A stretch of DNA of 64,000 bases from an uncultured Rhizobium sp. Its GTDB lineage: Bacteria > Pseudomonadota > Alphaproteobacteria > Rhizobiales > Rhizobiaceae. The notes beneath the pieces are model-generated. The model saw only the letters and a program-made list of their open reading frames with translations. It had not been told where the DNA came from and searched no databases. The stretch spans positions 186,001 through 250,000 of the forward strand of contig CAMFIF010000002.1 in NCBI GenBank assembly GCA_945952415.1. The letters are read 5' to 3'. Position 1 is the first letter of the stretch. The number at the start of each line of letters is the position of its first letter. This document shows positions 8,227 through 18,484 of the stretch, piece after piece. Made by a program: the position numbers and the translations under genes.

Positions 8227-10541
8227 TGGCGGCAAATGACCGCAAAATGATCAGGACGCTCGCAACCGCCCTGCTTGCAGGCGTGGCTGTGATTTCGTCC
8301 GGCTGCCTGGTTCCTGCCGCGGTGTTTGCCCAGGAACTGACGGCGCCAGAAGGGGGCAAGCTTCTGCTTGCCGCAAACGATCTCGTTTACAACAAGGATC
8401 TCAACAAGGTCACCGCGCTTGGGGCCGTGCAGATCAATTATGCCGGCTACAAGCTCGTGGCGCAGAAGGTCGAATATGACCAGCAGAGCGGCCGGCTGAC
8501 GGCGACCGGCAATATCGAGCTGGTCGAACCGTCGGGCAACCGCATCTATGCCGACACGATGGACGTAACCGACACGTTTGCCGACGGCTTCGTCAATTCG
8601 CTGCGCATCGAAACGCCGGACAATACACGCCTTGTGGCCGAAAGCGCCGAGCGCGTGGGCGACCGGGACATGATCCTGCATAACGGCGTCTACACCGCCT
8701 GCCTTCCCTGCGCGAAAAACCCGGACAAGCCGCCGCTCTGGCAGGTGAAGGCCGAGAAGGTGATCCAGAACGGGGAAACCCACACGATCCGCCTGGAGAA
8801 TGCACGGTTCGAGTTCCTCGGCCTGCCCATGGCCTATCTGCCCTTCATCGAGGTTCCCGATTATACGGTGAAGCGCAAGTCGGGCTTCCTCTTCCCGACC
8901 ATGAAGCTCAATGAGAACATCGGATTCGGGATTACGGTTCCCTATTATTACGTGATTTCGGGCAGCATGGATTTCACCATCAGCCCGACCTACTACACCC
9001 AACAGGGTCTGCTCATCGAAGGCGAATTTCGCCAGCGGCTGGAAAACGGGCAGCATTCGCTGCGCTTTGCCGGTATCGACCAGCGCAATCCCGACAATTT
9101 CGACGCCAATACCAGCGACGCCCTCGAAACGCAGCGCGGCATGGTGCAGTCGATCGGCGCCTTCCAGATCAATCCCCGCTGGACCTTCGGCTGGGACGTG
9201 ATGCTACAGAGCGACAACAACTTCTCGCGCACCTACGATCTCTCGGGCGCGAATGGCTCCGTCCACACCAACACCGCCTATCTGACCGGGCTTGGCCGGC
9301 GGAACAGCTTCGACCTGCGCGCCTTCTATTTCGACGTGCAGGATGCCGACCCGGCGAGCAAGCAGGAAGACAGGCAGGCGAAGGTCTATCCCTCGCTCGA
9401 CTATGACTACACCGCGCCGCAGCCGGTTGCCGGCGGCGAACTGTCGGTGAAGACCAACTTTACCCATCTCAGCCGCACGCTTGCCGATACGGTGGAGAAT
9501 GGCGATTTCGACCGTTTCCGCGGCCTGCCGGGCGATTATACCCGCCTGACATCCGAGGCCGTCTGGCAGCGCACCCTGATCGCGCCCGGCGGCGTGCTCG
9601 TGACGCCGATCCTTGCGGCCCGGGCCGATGCGATCAATGTGCGGATGAGCGATCCGAACACCATCAACCCGTCCAGCCTCAACTATGCGGGCGCCTTCCA
9701 CAGCGACGACACGCTGGCGCGCGGCATGGTGACGGCCGGTCTCGAGGTGCGCTATCCGATCCTGATCTCGACCGCCAGCAGCTCGCACATCATCGAACCG
9801 ATCGGCCAGATCTTCGTGCGTCCGGACGAACAATATGCGGGCAGCCTGCCGAACGAGGATTCGCAGAGCTTCGTCTTCGACGGTACCAACCTGTTCGAGC
9901 GGGACAAGTTCTCGGGCTTCGACCGGATGGAAGGCGGTACACGCGCCAATCTGGGCATCCGTTATACGGGCAGCTTCGACAATGGCTGGGGCATCAACGG
10001 CGTCTTCGGCCAGTCCTTCCACCTTGCGGGGCAGAATTCCTTCGCAACGGCTGATCTCGTGAATGCGGGCGCCGATTCGGGGCTGGAGGACGACCGGTCC
10101 GATTATGTGGCGATGGCGGGCGTCGAGACGCCCTTCGGCCTCTCGCTGACCGGCAATATCCGCTTCGACAAGGATGACTGGGATCCCAAGCGCACCAGCG
10201 GCTCGCTCACCTATACGGGCGATTACCTGACCTCGACGGTGACCTATACCCACATTTCCTCGCAGCCGATCTATGCGGATTCGACGAGCACGGACGAGGT
10301 GCAGAGTTCTGCGACGGTTGCGATCAACGACAACTGGTCGGTTTTCGGCAGCGCGGCCTGGGACATGAACAACAATATCGTGAGCAAGCGTGCGGCCGGC
10401 TTCTCCTACACCAACGAGTGCCTGGTCTTCACCCTGCTCTATTCGGATGACCGCGACGTTTCCAATACGAGCGGCGTGGACCGGAAGTTCGGCGCCCGGC
10501 TGACCTTCAGGACGCTTGGCGACATCAATATCGGCGGCTGA
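8226..10541 (+). CDS. lptD: LPS assembly outer-membrane protein LptD
   Basis: About 771 residues. The GTG start is chosen because AGGAGG lies seven bases upstream and the codon overlaps the lptG stop; an ATG seven codons later (8247) is the alternative. A signal peptide (MIRTLATALLAGVAVISSG...VFA) is followed by an OstA/LptA-like beta-taco (LAANDLVYNKDLNKVTALGAVQINYAG) and then a long series of alternating beta strands forming the outer-membrane barrel. LptD with the lipoprotein LptE inserts LPS into the outer leaflet. The mature protein has only three cysteines (a CLPC pair near 160 and one in TNECLVF near the C-terminus), fewer than the four of E. coli. Confidence 0.94.
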   Translation: MAANDRKMIRTLATALLAGVAVISSGCLVPAAVFAQELTAPEGGKLLLAANDLVYNKDLNKVTALGAVQINYAGYKLVAQKVEYDQQSGRLTATGNIELVEPSGNRIYADTMDVTDTFADGFVNSLRIETPDNTRLVAESAERVGDRDMILHNGVYTACLPCAKNPDKPPLWQVKAEKVIQNGETHTIRLENARFEFLGLPMAYLPFIEVPDYTVKRKSGFLFPTMKLNENIGFGITVPYYYVISGSMDFTISPTYYTQQGLLIEGEFRQRLENGQHSLRFAGIDQRNPDNFDANTSDALETQRGMVQSIGAFQINPRWTFGWDVMLQSDNNFSRTYDLSGANGSVHTNTAYLTGLGRRNSFDLRAFYFDVQDADPASKQEDRQAKVYPSLDYDYTAPQPVAGGELSVKTNFTHLSRTLADTVENGDFDRFRGLPGDYTRLTSEAVWQRTLIAPGGVLVTPILAARADAINVRMSDPNTINPSSLNYAGAFHSDDTLARGMVTAGLEVRYPILISTASSSHIIEPIGQIFVRPDEQYAGSLPNEDSQSFVFDGTNLFERDKFSGFDRMEGGTRANLGIRYTGSFDNGWGINGVFGQSFHLAGQNSFATADLVNAGADSGLEDDRSDYVAMAGVETPFGLSLTGNIRFDKDDWDPKRTSGSLTYTGDYLTSTVTYTHISSQPIYADSTSTDEVQSSATVAINDNWSVFGSAAWDMNNNIVSKRAAGFSYTNECLVFTLLYSDDRDVSNTSGVDRKFGARLTFRTLGDINIGG

Positions 10542-10555
10542 CGGGGCGCATGCCC

Positions 10556-10593
10556 GCCCGGAGCCCCGGTGACAGGGGCGCCGGGCCTTTGTT
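10556..10593 (+). terminator. Candidate terminator or attenuator between lptD and surA
   Basis: Arms GCCCGGAGCCCC and GGGGCGCCGGGC pair with one A-G mismatch around a seven-base loop and are followed by CTTTGTTT. The structure lies in the 132-base gap before the SurA-like gene and could end or attenuate lptFGD transcription. Confidence 0.5.
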
Positions 10594-10673
10594 TGGCCGT
10601 AAAATATGTGCTATTCGGCCCGGAGCCGCGGAAACGCTTCCGGGCCCGATGCAATGGGAAAGGGACGAGGACC

Positions 10674-11606
10674 ATGTTTGCGAAAACTGCCGTGCGGGGG
10701 ATCCTTCTGGGCGCTGCCATTCTGGCCATGTCCACCAGCCTTGCGCCAGTCCCGGCCCTTGCGGCGGGTTCCTCCACCAGCGTCGCGATCACCGTCAATG
10801 GCTCGCCCATCACTAATGGCGATATAGCTCATCGCACAGCCTTCCTGCGCCTGCAGAAACAGAAGGGCAATCTCGCAAGCCTTGCACGCAACCAGCTTGT
10901 GGACGAGGAACTGAAGCGCCGCGAAGTGCTGAAAATGCAAGCCTCGGTGAGCCAGGAGGACGTGGACGCCGCCTTTGCGCGCTTTGCCAAGAGCAACAAG
11001 CTGACGGTTTCGCAGCTCACCCAGATTCTTGAGAAATCCGGCGTCACCGCCTCCCACTTCAAATCCTATATCGCGATCCAGATGAGCTGGCCGCGGGTGA
11101 TGAGTGCCCGCTTCAATCCCGCCCGCTCGAACGGCGCCGATCTCGCCCAGCGCCTTGGCGGCAAGGAAAAGCCGGTCACGACCGAATATTTCCTGCAGCA
11201 GGTCGTCTTTGTCATTCCGGAAGCCAAGCGCGGCAAGATCACCGGCAAGCGCAAGGCGGAGGCGGAAGCCTCCCGTTCGAAGTTCCCGGGCTGCGACCAG
11301 TCGAAGACCTTTGCCGCGACCATGCGCGATGTTTCGATCATCAATCTCGGCCGCGTGCTGCTGCCGGCCATGCCGCCGGAGTGGAAGCCGCTGATCGAGA
11401 AGGCCAAGGGCAATACGACCGGCACGCTGGTAACTCCGCGCGGCGTCGAATATCTCGCGATCTGCAAGCAGCGCCAGGTCAATGACGATTATGCGGCGGA
11501 AGTGGTGTTCCGCGCCGAAGATCTCGCCAAGGCCAAGGGTTCGGACCCGCGCGAGGAAGAATATCTGGCCGAACTGCGCAAGAAGGCCCGCATCACCGGC
11601 CTGTGA
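10674..11606 (+). CDS. surA: SurA-type periplasmic chaperone / SurA_N-domain protein
   Basis: A 310-residue secreted protein. The start is the ATG giving [19 protein letters not shown], preceded by GGACGAGG, and the signal peptide ends around ALA-AGSS. It contains a SurA N-terminal chaperone domain ([18 protein letters not shown]...[14 protein letters not shown]) and a C-terminal region resembling a degenerate parvulin-type PPIase domain. SurA escorts outer-membrane proteins, LptD among them, through the periplasm, which fits its place after lptD. The assignment rests on the N-terminal domain and the conserved lptD-surA-pdxA-rsmA order; isomerase activity cannot be inferred. Confidence 0.8.
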   Translation: MFAKTAVRGILLGAAILAMSTSLAPVPALAAGSSTSVAITVNGSPITNGDIAHRTAFLRLQKQKGNLASLARNQLVDEELKRREVLKMQASVSQEDVDAAFARFAKSNKLTVSQLTQILEKSGVTASHFKSYIAIQMSWPRVMSARFNPARSNGADLAQRLGGKEKPVTTEYFLQQVVFVIPEAKRGKITGKRKAEAEASRSKFPGCDQSKTFAATMRDVSIINLGRVLLPAMPPEWKPLIEKAKGNTTGTLVTPRGVEYLAICKQRQVNDDYAAEVVFRAEDLAKAKGSDPREEEYLAELRKKARITGL

Positions 11607-11613
11607 GGACAAG

Positions 11614-12642
11614 ATGCAAGAGAGCGCCCTTTCCCGTCCGATCGGTCTGACACAGGGGGATCCGGCCGGCATCGGACCCGATATTTCGCTTTCGGCCTGG
11701 GTGCGACGCAGGGAGCTTTCCCTGCCGCCCTTCCTCTATATCGGCGATCCCGCCATCCTTTCGGAGCGGGCGCGCGAGATCGGCATCGATGCCCGCATTC
11801 GCGAGACTGATGCACAAGGGGCCATGGCAGCCTTTTCCGATGCCATTCCGGTGCTGCCCGTTCCGGCAGGCGCAGCAATCCGGGCGGGGCATCCCCATCC
11901 GGCCAGCGCATCGGGCACGACGGGTGCCATCGAAAAGGCCGTCGATCTCTGCTTCCGGGGCGAAGTCTGTGCGGTCACCACCAATCCCATTGCGAAATCG
12001 GTGCTTTACCGGGCCGGCTTCGGCTTTCCCGGCCATACGGAATATCTGGCCGATCTCGCCCGGCGGCGCACGGGCCAGACGGTGCTTCCGGTGATGATGC
12101 TTGCCGGTCCGCTTCTGCGGGCGATCCCGCTCACCATCCATATTCCCCTGAAGGATGTGCCGGGCAAGATTACCGAGGCGCTCATTCTGGAGACCTGCCG
12201 GATTGCCCATCGCGACCTGAAGACCCGCTTCGGCATCGAGGCGCCGCGTCTCGCGATTGCCGGTCTCAATCCCCATGCGGGCGAGGACGGGGCGATGGGA
12301 CTTGAAGAGATCGATGTCATTGCGCCCGCCATTTCCAGAGCGCGGGCGGAGGGTATCCATGCCATCGGGCCGCTTCCCGCCGATACCATGTTCCATGCTC
12401 AGGCCCGCGACCGTTACGACGTGGCGATCTGCATGTATCACGATCAGGCGCTCATCCCGGTCAAGGCCCTGGGATTCGACGAATCCGTGAATGTGACGCT
12501 CGGCCTGCCTTTCATCCGCACATCCCCCGATCACGGTACAGCCTTCGGCATAGCGGGACAGGGCATTGCCCGCGAGGACAGCCTCGTCGCCGCGCTGAGG
12601 CTTGCCGCCGAGCTGGCCGTCCATTCCGGAGCACATGCCTGA
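11614..12642 (+). CDS. pdxA: 4-hydroxythreonine-4-phosphate dehydrogenase
   Basis: A 342-residue enzyme of the DXP-dependent pyridoxal phosphate pathway that oxidises 4-phosphohydroxythreonine, giving the substrate for PdxJ. Family signatures include [15 protein letters not shown] near the start, [16 protein letters not shown] with its metal-binding histidine, and a C-terminal [16 protein letters not shown]. The ATG at 11614 follows a GAGGA motif. It lies seven bases after the SurA-like gene and overlaps rsmA by one base, the proteobacterial surA-pdxA-rsmA cluster. Length is normal for the family. Confidence 0.95.
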   Translation: MQESALSRPIGLTQGDPAGIGPDISLSAWVRRRELSLPPFLYIGDPAILSERAREIGIDARIRETDAQGAMAAFSDAIPVLPVPAGAAIRAGHPHPASASGTTGAIEKAVDLCFRGEVCAVTTNPIAKSVLYRAGFGFPGHTEYLADLARRRTGQTVLPVMMLAGPLLRAIPLTIHIPLKDVPGKITEALILETCRIAHRDLKTRFGIEAPRLAIAGLNPHAGEDGAMGLEEIDVIAPAISRARAEGIHAIGPLPADTMFHAQARDRYDVAICMYHDQALIPVKALGFDESVNVTLGLPFIRTSPDHGTAFGIAGQGIAREDSLVAALRLAAELAVHSGAHA

Positions 12643-13484
12643 TGGCCGCTCTGGACGGCCTGCCGCGGCTCTCGGATGTCATTCATGCCCATGGGCTGGA
12701 CGCCAAGAAATCGCTCGGCCAGAACTTCCTGCTCGATCTCAACCTGACGCAGAAGATCGCCCGCACAGCCGGGGATCTCAAGGGCGCGACGGTTATCGAA
12801 GTGGGACCGGGCCCCGGCGGCCTCACCCGCGCCATCCTGGCACTTGGGGCGGAGAAGGTCATCGCCATCGAGCGGGATAGCCGCTGCCTGCCGGCCCTTG
12901 CCGAGATTTCGGCCCATTATCCGGATCGTCTCACGGTAATCGAAGGCGATGCGCTGAAGACGGATTTTGCGGCCCTTGCCGCTCAAGCCCCCGGGCCGGT
13001 GAAGATCATCGCCAACCTCCCCTACAATATCGGCACCCAGCTTCTGGTGAACTGGCTGCTGCCCGAGAAGGAAAAGGGATGGCCTCCCTTCTGGGAAAGT
13101 CTGACGCTGCTCCTGCAAAAGGAAGTGGTGGAGCGGATCGTGGCCGAGGAGGACGAGGATCATTACGGGCGGCTCGGCGTGCTCTGCGGCTGGCTGACGG
13201 AGGCGCGCGCCGCCTTCGACATCCCGCCCCAGGCCTTCACGCCGCCGCCGAAGGTGACATCGACTGTGGTGCATATCGTGCCCCGCGCCAATCCCCTCCC
13301 CTCGGCCGCTTCGAGCCTCGAGCGGGTGACTGCCGCAGCCTTCGGCCAGCGCCGCAAGATGCTGCGCCAGAGCCTGAAGCCGGTCGGCGGGGAAGCCCTG
13401 CTGGCGCGGGCCGGCATCGATCCCTCCCGGCGAGCGGAAACGCTCTCCGTCGAGGAATTCGTGCGGCTGGCCAACAATCTTTGA
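12642..13484 (+). CDS. rsmA: 16S rRNA A1518/A1519 dimethyltransferase
   Basis: A 280-residue KsgA/Dim1 SAM-dependent methyltransferase that dimethylates two adjacent adenines in helix 45 of 16S rRNA late in 30S assembly; loss gives kasugamycin resistance. The N-terminal [16 protein letters not shown] motif [16 protein letters not shown] and catalytic [11 protein letters not shown] are all present, as is the C-terminal helical domain with [13 protein letters not shown]. Its ATG overlaps the pdxA stop. It ends 15 bases from the convergent gmk gene with no convincing terminator between them. Confidence 0.96.
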   Translation: MAALDGLPRLSDVIHAHGLDAKKSLGQNFLLDLNLTQKIARTAGDLKGATVIEVGPGPGGLTRAILALGAEKVIAIERDSRCLPALAEISAHYPDRLTVIEGDALKTDFAALAAQAPGPVKIIANLPYNIGTQLLVNWLLPEKEKGWPPFWESLTLLLQKEVVERIVAEEDEDHYGRLGVLCGWLTEARAAFDIPPQAFTPPPKVTSTVVHIVPRANPLPSAASSLERVTAAAFGQRRKMLRQSLKPVGGEALLARAGIDPSRRAETLSVEEFVRLANNL

Positions 13485-13499
13485 GGGGCGTGCCCCGGC

Positions 13500-14165
13500 T
13501 CAGCTCAGAACCGGGTTTTCTTCCAGCAATTCGCGGACGAAGTCGAAAAGGCCGGGCCGGCGGTCGCGGCGCAGGCGCTCCGAGCAGACGATGGCGCGCA
13601 TGGATTCGTAGGCGTGCTGCAGGTCGTCATTGACGATGATATAGTCATATTCGCGCCAGTGCTCGATTTCGGCGCGGGAATTGGCGAGCCGGGTCGCGAT
13701 GACTTCGGCGGTATCTTCGGCCCGGCGGTGCAGGCGCGACTGGAGTTCGGTCATGCTGGGCGGCAGGATGAAGATCGCCACCACATCGGCCCGCATCTTT
13801 TCCTGAAGCTGAAGCGCGCCCTGCCAGTCGATATCGAAGAGCATGTCGCGGCCCTCGGACATGGCGGTTTCCACCGGCTCGCGCGGGGTGCCGTAGTAGT
13901 TTCCATGCACTTCGGCCCATTCCAGCAGCGCATCGCTGTCGCGCAGGCGCTCGAATTCCTTCACGGAAATGAAATGGTAATGCACGCCGTCGATCTCGCT
14001 CGGCCGGCGCTTGCGGGTGGTGACGCTGACCGAAAGGCTGAGGCCGATATCGGATTCCAGAAGATTGCGCGCGATGGTCGACTTTCCGGCGCCGGACGGC
14101 GAGGAAATGACCAGCATGAGGCCGCGCCGCTGAATGGTGATGTTTTTCGACGAGCCCCCGCTCAT
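13500..14165 (-). CDS. gmk: Guanylate kinase
   Basis: A 221-residue P-loop kinase that converts GMP to GDP. The P-loop SPSGAGKST is at 22-30, followed by the GMP-binding [19 protein letters not shown] and the [10 protein letters not shown] segment. I place the start at the ATG giving [15 protein letters not shown] because GGAG sits at proper spacing just after the yicC stop, four bases away; a longer frame would run back into yicC. Co-orientation with yicC is widely conserved. It is the last gene of the reverse-strand block. Confidence 0.95.
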   Translation of the reverse strand: MSGGSSKNITIQRRGLMLVISSPSGAGKSTIARNLLESDIGLSLSVSVTTRKRRPSEIDGVHYHFISVKEFERLRDSDALLEWAEVHGNYYGTPREPVETAMSEGRDMLFDIDWQGALQLQEKMRADVVAIFILPPSMTELQSRLHRRAEDTAEVIATRLANSRAEIEHWREYDYIIVNDDLQHAYESMRAIVCSERLRRDRRPGLFDFVRELLEENPVLS

Positions 14166-14169
14166 ACGC

Positions 14170-15057
14170 TTACTCCAGATTTTGGACCTGTTCACGGAAC
14201 TGATCGATCACCACCTTGAGCTCGATGCCCGCTGCGGTGACGGCCGCGCTGTTCGACTTGGAACAGATCGTATTCGATTCCCGGTTAAATTCCTGTGCCA
14301 TGAAGTCGAGCTTTCGCCCGACCGGCCCGCCCCTGGCGAGCAGATCCCGGGCTGCGGCCACATGGGCCTTCAGCCGGTCGATTTCCTCGCGCGTATCGGC
14401 CCTTGTGGCCAGAAGGGCAGCTTCCTGGTGCAGGCGGTCGCGATCGAGCGCGCTCGAAGCCTCCAGAAGGGCGGAAACCTGCGCCTCCAGTTTGCGCGCA
14501 ATTTCCTCCGGCGTGCGGCTTGGGTCCCGTTCGATCAGGGTGCCGAGCGCCTCGATCTGGTCCACATGGCCGGAAAGCACCGCATAAAGCGCGCGGCCTT
14601 CCGCCTCGCGCATGGCGACGAGACCGGTCAGCGCATCGCCGAAGCCGGCGACCAGCGCCTCATCGCGCGCCGTGCGCATCGTCTCATCCTCCTCCGCCTC
14701 GCGAAACTCCACGAGGCCGCGAATGGCGAAAAGCTGGTCCATGCTCAGCGGTGACTGATCGACGAGATCGCCCAGTTCGCGGCGCAGCGCCAGAACGGCG
14801 GCGAGCGTTTCGCGGTTGACCACCGCCTCCAGCCGGTTTTCGGCGACCGTCACCGTCAGGCCCGCCTGGATGTTGCCGCGGGTCAGACGCTCGCCTGCAA
14901 GGCCCTTCAGCGCGGTTTCCAGATGTTCGTATCCCGTCGGCAGGCGCAGCCTGACATCGAGACCCTTGCCGTTCACCGCCCGCAATTCCCAGACCCAGCG
15001 ATAGCGCCCGACGGTGCCTTCCCGCCTTGAAAAGCCGGTCATGGATTGCAAAGCCAT
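14170..15057 (-). CDS. yicC: YicC/YloC family endoribonuclease-like protein
   Basis: A 295-residue YicC-family protein. It starts [14 protein letters not shown], the family N-terminal signature, and ends with the DUF1732-type region [20 protein letters not shown]...[17 protein letters not shown]. coli YicC has been described as an endoribonuclease that promotes decay of the small RNA RyhB; Bacillus YloC is related. GGAGG lies six bases before the ATG. It sits between mltG and gmk, and the yicC-gmk gap of four bases argues for one transcript. The substrate in this organism is unknown. Confidence 0.92.
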   Translation of the reverse strand: MALQSMTGFSRREGTVGRYRWVWELRAVNGKGLDVRLRLPTGYEHLETALKGLAGERLTRGNIQAGLTVTVAENRLEAVVNRETLAAVLALRRELGDLVDQSPLSMDQLFAIRGLVEFREAEEDETMRTARDEALVAGFGDALTGLVAMREAEGRALYAVLSGHVDQIEALGTLIERDPSRTPEEIARKLEAQVSALLEASSALDRDRLHQEAALLATRADTREEIDRLKAHVAAARDLLARGGPVGRKLDFMAQEFNRESNTICSKSNSAAVTAAGIELKVVIDQFREQVQNLE

Positions 15058-15109
15058 ATCATGCCTCCGCGGTGTTGGCCCGTTGGTGAAAGGGAAGATG
15101 AAACCCGGT

Positions 15110-16354
15110 TCAGTTCTGCTTTTTCTTCTTCTTGTTGGGCTTCGGCTGTTCTTCGTCGGGCACGACCTCGTCCGCCGGCTGGCCGTCGACGGCGATTTCC
15201 TCGCCGGTGCCCTTGGCGGCTTCCAGCTTGCGCCAGCGCTTCACATTGGCATTGTGCTCATCGAGCGTCGCCGCGAAGACATGGCCGCCGGTGCCATCGG
15301 CGACGAAGTAGAGATCATCGGTGCGCGAGGGATTGGCCACCGCCTCCAGCGCTGCCTTGCCGGGTGCCGCGATCGGCCCCGGCGGCAGGCCCTTGATGAT
15401 ATAGGTGTTGTAGGGCGTGTCCTTCTTGAGGTCCGACTGGTAGATCGGCCGGTCCGCCGGTTTCCCCTCGCCACCGAAGATGCCGTAGACAATGGTCGGG
15501 TCCGACTGGAGGCGCATGCCCTTCTTCAGGCGGTTGAGGAAGACGGCGGCAACGCGCGGGCGCTCGTCCGCCTTGCCGGTTTCCCGCTCCACGATGGAGG
15601 CGAGCGTGACGAAATCCTGCTTGTTCTCGATGGGCAGCGAGGCATCGCGGCGTTCCCAGATCTGGTCGACCAGCTTTTCCTGGGCGGCGCGCGCCTGCTT
15701 GACGATTTCCAGGCGGGTGGTGCCGCGGGAAAACTTGTAGGTATCCGGCCGCAGGCTGCCCTCAGGCGGCAATTCGGCGGGAAGATCGCCTTCGAGAACC
15801 GGGTCTTCCAGCATGCGGTTGAACATCTGGCGAACCGTCAGCCCTTCCGGGAAGGAGATGGAATAGAGGATGGACTTGCCAGAGCGCAGAAGCTCCATGA
15901 TATCCTTCATCGAGGCGCCGGCCTTGATCTCGTATTCGCCGGCCTTCAGCGAATCCTTCTTGAGATAGGTCTGGGCAATGACGCTGAAGATGCGCGTATC
16001 GGCAATGATGTTGTTGCGCTCGAGACTGTTGGCGATTTCCTTCAGGCTCATGTTCTGCCGAACCTGGAAGGTGGTGTTGGTTTCGAGCGGGCCCGGCGCG
16101 TTGAAGGCCGACAGCGCATAGTAGGCGATGCCGCCCAGCGCGATGGCGCCGAAAACCGCCAAGGTCATCAGGAAATTGAAGAAGATGACGATCTGGCTGC
16201 GCGCACCCTTGGAGCGCGTCGGCGGCATGGGCACCCGTTCGGGCTTCAGCGCTTCACTGGCGGATTTCGGAATGATCGGACCATTGCCGCTGCCGGTGGT
16301 CTGGGCCGGCTGCTGCGGCGGGGACGGATCTTTGTTCAGGTCGCTGTCGCTCAC
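15110..16354 (-). CDS. mltG: Endolytic murein transglycosylase
   Basis: A 414-residue MltG/YceG protein that cleaves nascent glycan strands and so ends peptidoglycan polymerisation. A cytoplasmic tail of about 50 residues precedes one membrane helix (IVIFFNFLMTLAVFGAIALGGIAYYA), a LysM-like region and the YceG catalytic domain containing TLASIVERETGKADERPRVAAVFLNRL with the catalytic glutamate. The C-terminus is a charged tail ending KPNKKKKKQN. The start is GTG with GAGGATGAC upstream. Downstream of fabF, this matches the frequent fabF-mltG neighbourhood in proteobacteria. Confidence 0.94.
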   Translation of the reverse strand: MSDSDLNKDPSPPQQPAQTTGSGNGPIIPKSASEALKPERVPMPPTRSKGARSQIVIFFNFLMTLAVFGAIALGGIAYYALSAFNAPGPLETNTTFQVRQNMSLKEIANSLERNNIIADTRIFSVIAQTYLKKDSLKAGEYEIKAGASMKDIMELLRSGKSILYSISFPEGLTVRQMFNRMLEDPVLEGDLPAELPPEGSLRPDTYKFSRGTTRLEIVKQARAAQEKLVDQIWERRDASLPIENKQDFVTLASIVERETGKADERPRVAAVFLNRLKKGMRLQSDPTIVYGIFGGEGKPADRPIYQSDLKKDTPYNTYIIKGLPPGPIAAPGKAALEAVANPSRTDDLYFVADGTGGHVFAATLDEHNANVKRWRKLEAAKGTGEEIAVDGQPADEVVPDEEQPKPNKKKKKQN

Positions 16355-16561
16355 GTCATCCTCATGATTTGTTTGCCTGGCGCCAGGCGCCTGCCGGGTC
16401 CGCTCGGACCCCGTTCATGCCGCTTCACCCTCCGGTCTAAACCAAGGAATGCGGCAAAAACAGGTTGGGACCCCGGCATCGCCGGTCCGCCACGCACCCC
16501 CGGCCAGCCGGGAGCGACGCATTTGAAGATGACGGAGGCCGCAGCCCCCGTCCAGAGGTCA

Positions 16562-17824
16562 TCAGCCCTGGTAGCGCTTCAGCACCAGGGAGGCATTGGT
16601 TCCGCCGAAGCCGAAGGAGTTCGACACGGCGACATTGATTTCCCGTTCGCGCGCCTTGAGCGGCACGAGATCGATTTTCGTTTCGCGCTCGGGATTATCG
16701 AGGTTGAGCGTCGGCGGCGCCACATTGTCGCGGATGGCAAGCGTCGCGAAAATGGCTTCGACCGCACCGGCCGCGCCGAGCAGATGGCCGATGGCCGACT
16801 TGGTGGAGGACATGGAGATCTTCGAGGCGGCATCGCCGACCAGCCGTTCCACGGCACCGAGTTCGATCGTGTCGGCCATGGTCGAGGTGCCATGGGCGTT
16901 GACGTAATCGATATCGGCGGGGGTGAGACCAGCGCGTTTCAGCGCCATGCCCATGCAACGATAGGCGCCTTCACCGTCCTCGGAGGGGGCGGTAATGTGG
17001 AAGGCATCGCCCGAGAGGCCGTAACCCACCACTTCCGCATAGATCTTCGCGCCACGCGCCTTGGCATGTTCCAGCTCCTCGAGCACGACAATGCCGGCGC
17101 CCTCGCCCATGACGAAACCGTCGCGGTCGCGGTCATAGGGCCGCGAGGCGGCCTGGGGATTGTCGTTGTTCTGGGTGGACAGCGCCTTGCAGGCGGCAAA
17201 GCCGGCAAGCGCGATGCGGCAGATCGGGCTTTCCGTACCGCCGGCCACCATCACATCCGCATCGCCGAGCGCGATCAGCCGGGCCGCATCGCCGATGGCA
17301 TGGGCGCCGGTGGAGCAGGCGGTGACCACCGAATGGTTCGGGCCGCGCAGCTTGTGGCGGATCGAGACATGGCCGGAGGCGAGGTTGATCAGACGGCCGG
17401 GGATGAAGAAGGGAGAAAGCCGGCGCGGGCCTTTTTCTTTCAGCGTATAGCCGCCTTCGACGATGCCTTCGAGGCCACCGATGCCCGAACCGATCAGAAC
17501 GCCGGTCGCGATCTGGTCTTCGTCGGTCTCAGGGTGCCAGTTGGCATCGGCCAGCGCCATGTCGGCGGCTGCCATGCCATAGACGATGAAGGGATCGACC
17601 TTGCGCTGTTCCTTCGGCTCCATCCACTGGTCGGCATTGTAGGTGCCGTCGGTGCCGTCGCCTACAGGAATGCGGCAGGCGATCTTCGCCGCGAGGTCAT
17701 CAACCTCGAATTCGGTGACGAGGCGGGCGGCGTTCTGGCCGGCGATGAGCCTTTGCCAGGTGACTTCCGTTCCGCAGCCCAGAGGAGATACCATGCCGGT
17801 ACCGGTGATAACGACACGTCTCAT
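16562..17824 (-). CDS. fabF: 3-oxoacyl-ACP synthase II
   Basis: A 420-residue condensing enzyme that elongates acyl-ACP with malonyl-ACP. The Cys-His-His triad is visible: VVTACSTGAHAIG, NAHGTSTMADTIELGAV and AIGHLLGAAGAVEAIF. The N-terminus MRRVVITGTGMVSPLGCG and the C-terminal NSFGFGGTNASLVLKR are typical of FabF. It lies 122 bases after acpP, separated by strong hairpins, so it may be expressed partly from its own promoter or by read-through. With fabD, fabG and acpP it forms the elongation gene cluster. Confidence 0.96.
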   Translation of the reverse strand: MRRVVITGTGMVSPLGCGTEVTWQRLIAGQNAARLVTEFEVDDLAAKIACRIPVGDGTDGTYNADQWMEPKEQRKVDPFIVYGMAAADMALADANWHPETDEDQIATGVLIGSGIGGLEGIVEGGYTLKEKGPRRLSPFFIPGRLINLASGHVSIRHKLRGPNHSVVTACSTGAHAIGDAARLIALGDADVMVAGGTESPICRIALAGFAACKALSTQNNDNPQAASRPYDRDRDGFVMGEGAGIVVLEELEHAKARGAKIYAEVVGYGLSGDAFHITAPSEDGEGAYRCMGMALKRAGLTPADIDYVNAHGTSTMADTIELGAVERLVGDAASKISMSSTKSAIGHLLGAAGAVEAIFATLAIRDNVAPPTLNLDNPERETKIDLVPLKAREREINVAVSNSFGFGGTNASLVLKRYQG

Positions 17825-17872
17825 CGTTCGTGATCCACCCTAATTTCGGTCAGTTGCTACCGATCAAGAAAC

Positions 17873-17925
17873 AAATGCCCGGAGACCCGGGCAAAAGAGC
17901 GGGCTCCCTCTTCAGAGAACCCGCC
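17873..17925 (-). terminator. Tandem hairpin terminator after acpP
   Basis: Read on the reverse strand, an 11-pair stem (GCGGGTTCTCT / AGGGAGCCCGC, two G-T wobbles, GAAG loop) is followed by TCTTTT, then by a second small stem GCCCGG/CCGGGC and ATTTGTTTC. This should uncouple the very abundant acpP message from fabF. Confidence 0.75.
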
Positions 17926-17946
17926 ATATCATGGGGAAACCGAGGC

Positions 17947-18183
17947 TCAGGCCTGGGCCTTCTCGATGAACTTGACGGCGTCGCCGACGGTCAGGATCGA
18001 GTCTGCTGCATCATCCGGGATTTCAACGCCGAATTCTTCTTCGAAGGCCATGACCAGCTCAACCGTGTCGAGCGAGTCAGCGCCCAGATCGTCGATGAAG
18101 CTTGCGCCTTCCACGACCTTGTCGGCGTCAACGCCAAGATGATCAACAACAATTTTCTTCACGCGTTCTGCGATATCGCTCAT
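17947..18183 (-). CDS. acpP: Acyl carrier protein
   Basis: A 78-residue acidic protein that carries growing acyl chains on 4'-phosphopantetheine. The attachment serine is S37 in [24 protein letters not shown]. Length, charge and the four-helix pattern are those of AcpP. GAGGAAA precedes the ATG. It lies between fabG and fabF, with 301 bases upstream and a strong hairpin terminator downstream, so it probably has its own promoter and high expression. Confidence 0.98.
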   Translation of the reverse strand: MSDIAERVKKIVVDHLGVDADKVVEGASFIDDLGADSLDTVELVMAFEEEFGVEIPDDAADSILTVGDAVKFIEKAQA

Positions 18184-18484
18184 GTCGGTTTCCTCGACCT
18201 TTGACTTAACCTGGACGCCAGGACGGCATCCTTACTCATCATTGCCGGCGGCGACCGCTTTCGGACACCACATGCCTGCAAGTTCCGTTCTCATCCCCCG
18301 GGTTCAGTCTGGAGGGTGGATTGTCCCCCACGCCCAACCGGTAAATCCACCTGGGGATCGCAACAGCCATGGCCCGCTTAACACGGTTTGCAGTCGCCGC
18401 AAAGCCAGAAAATGTCCGGCAAAGCATCGGTCAACATGCAAATTCGGCGAAAACCAGTGGGCTTCGCCGCGCTTTGCAAACCGA
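18184..18484. other. Intergenic region between fabG and acpP
   Basis: A 301-base gap upstream of acpP and downstream of fabG. Short frames on either strand have no family signature or convincing ribosome binding site. It should hold the acpP promoter, but I cannot assign a clear -35/-10 pair. Confidence 0.5.

Noticed and set aside
13485-13499. GGGGCGTGCCCC between rsmA and gmk
   Set aside because: Stem of only four or five pairs, no T-tract; not enough for a terminator call.
15014-17833. Long forward open frame opposite mltG and fabF
   Set aside because: Antisense shadow of two clear reverse-strand genes; composition is non-protein-like and no motif appears.
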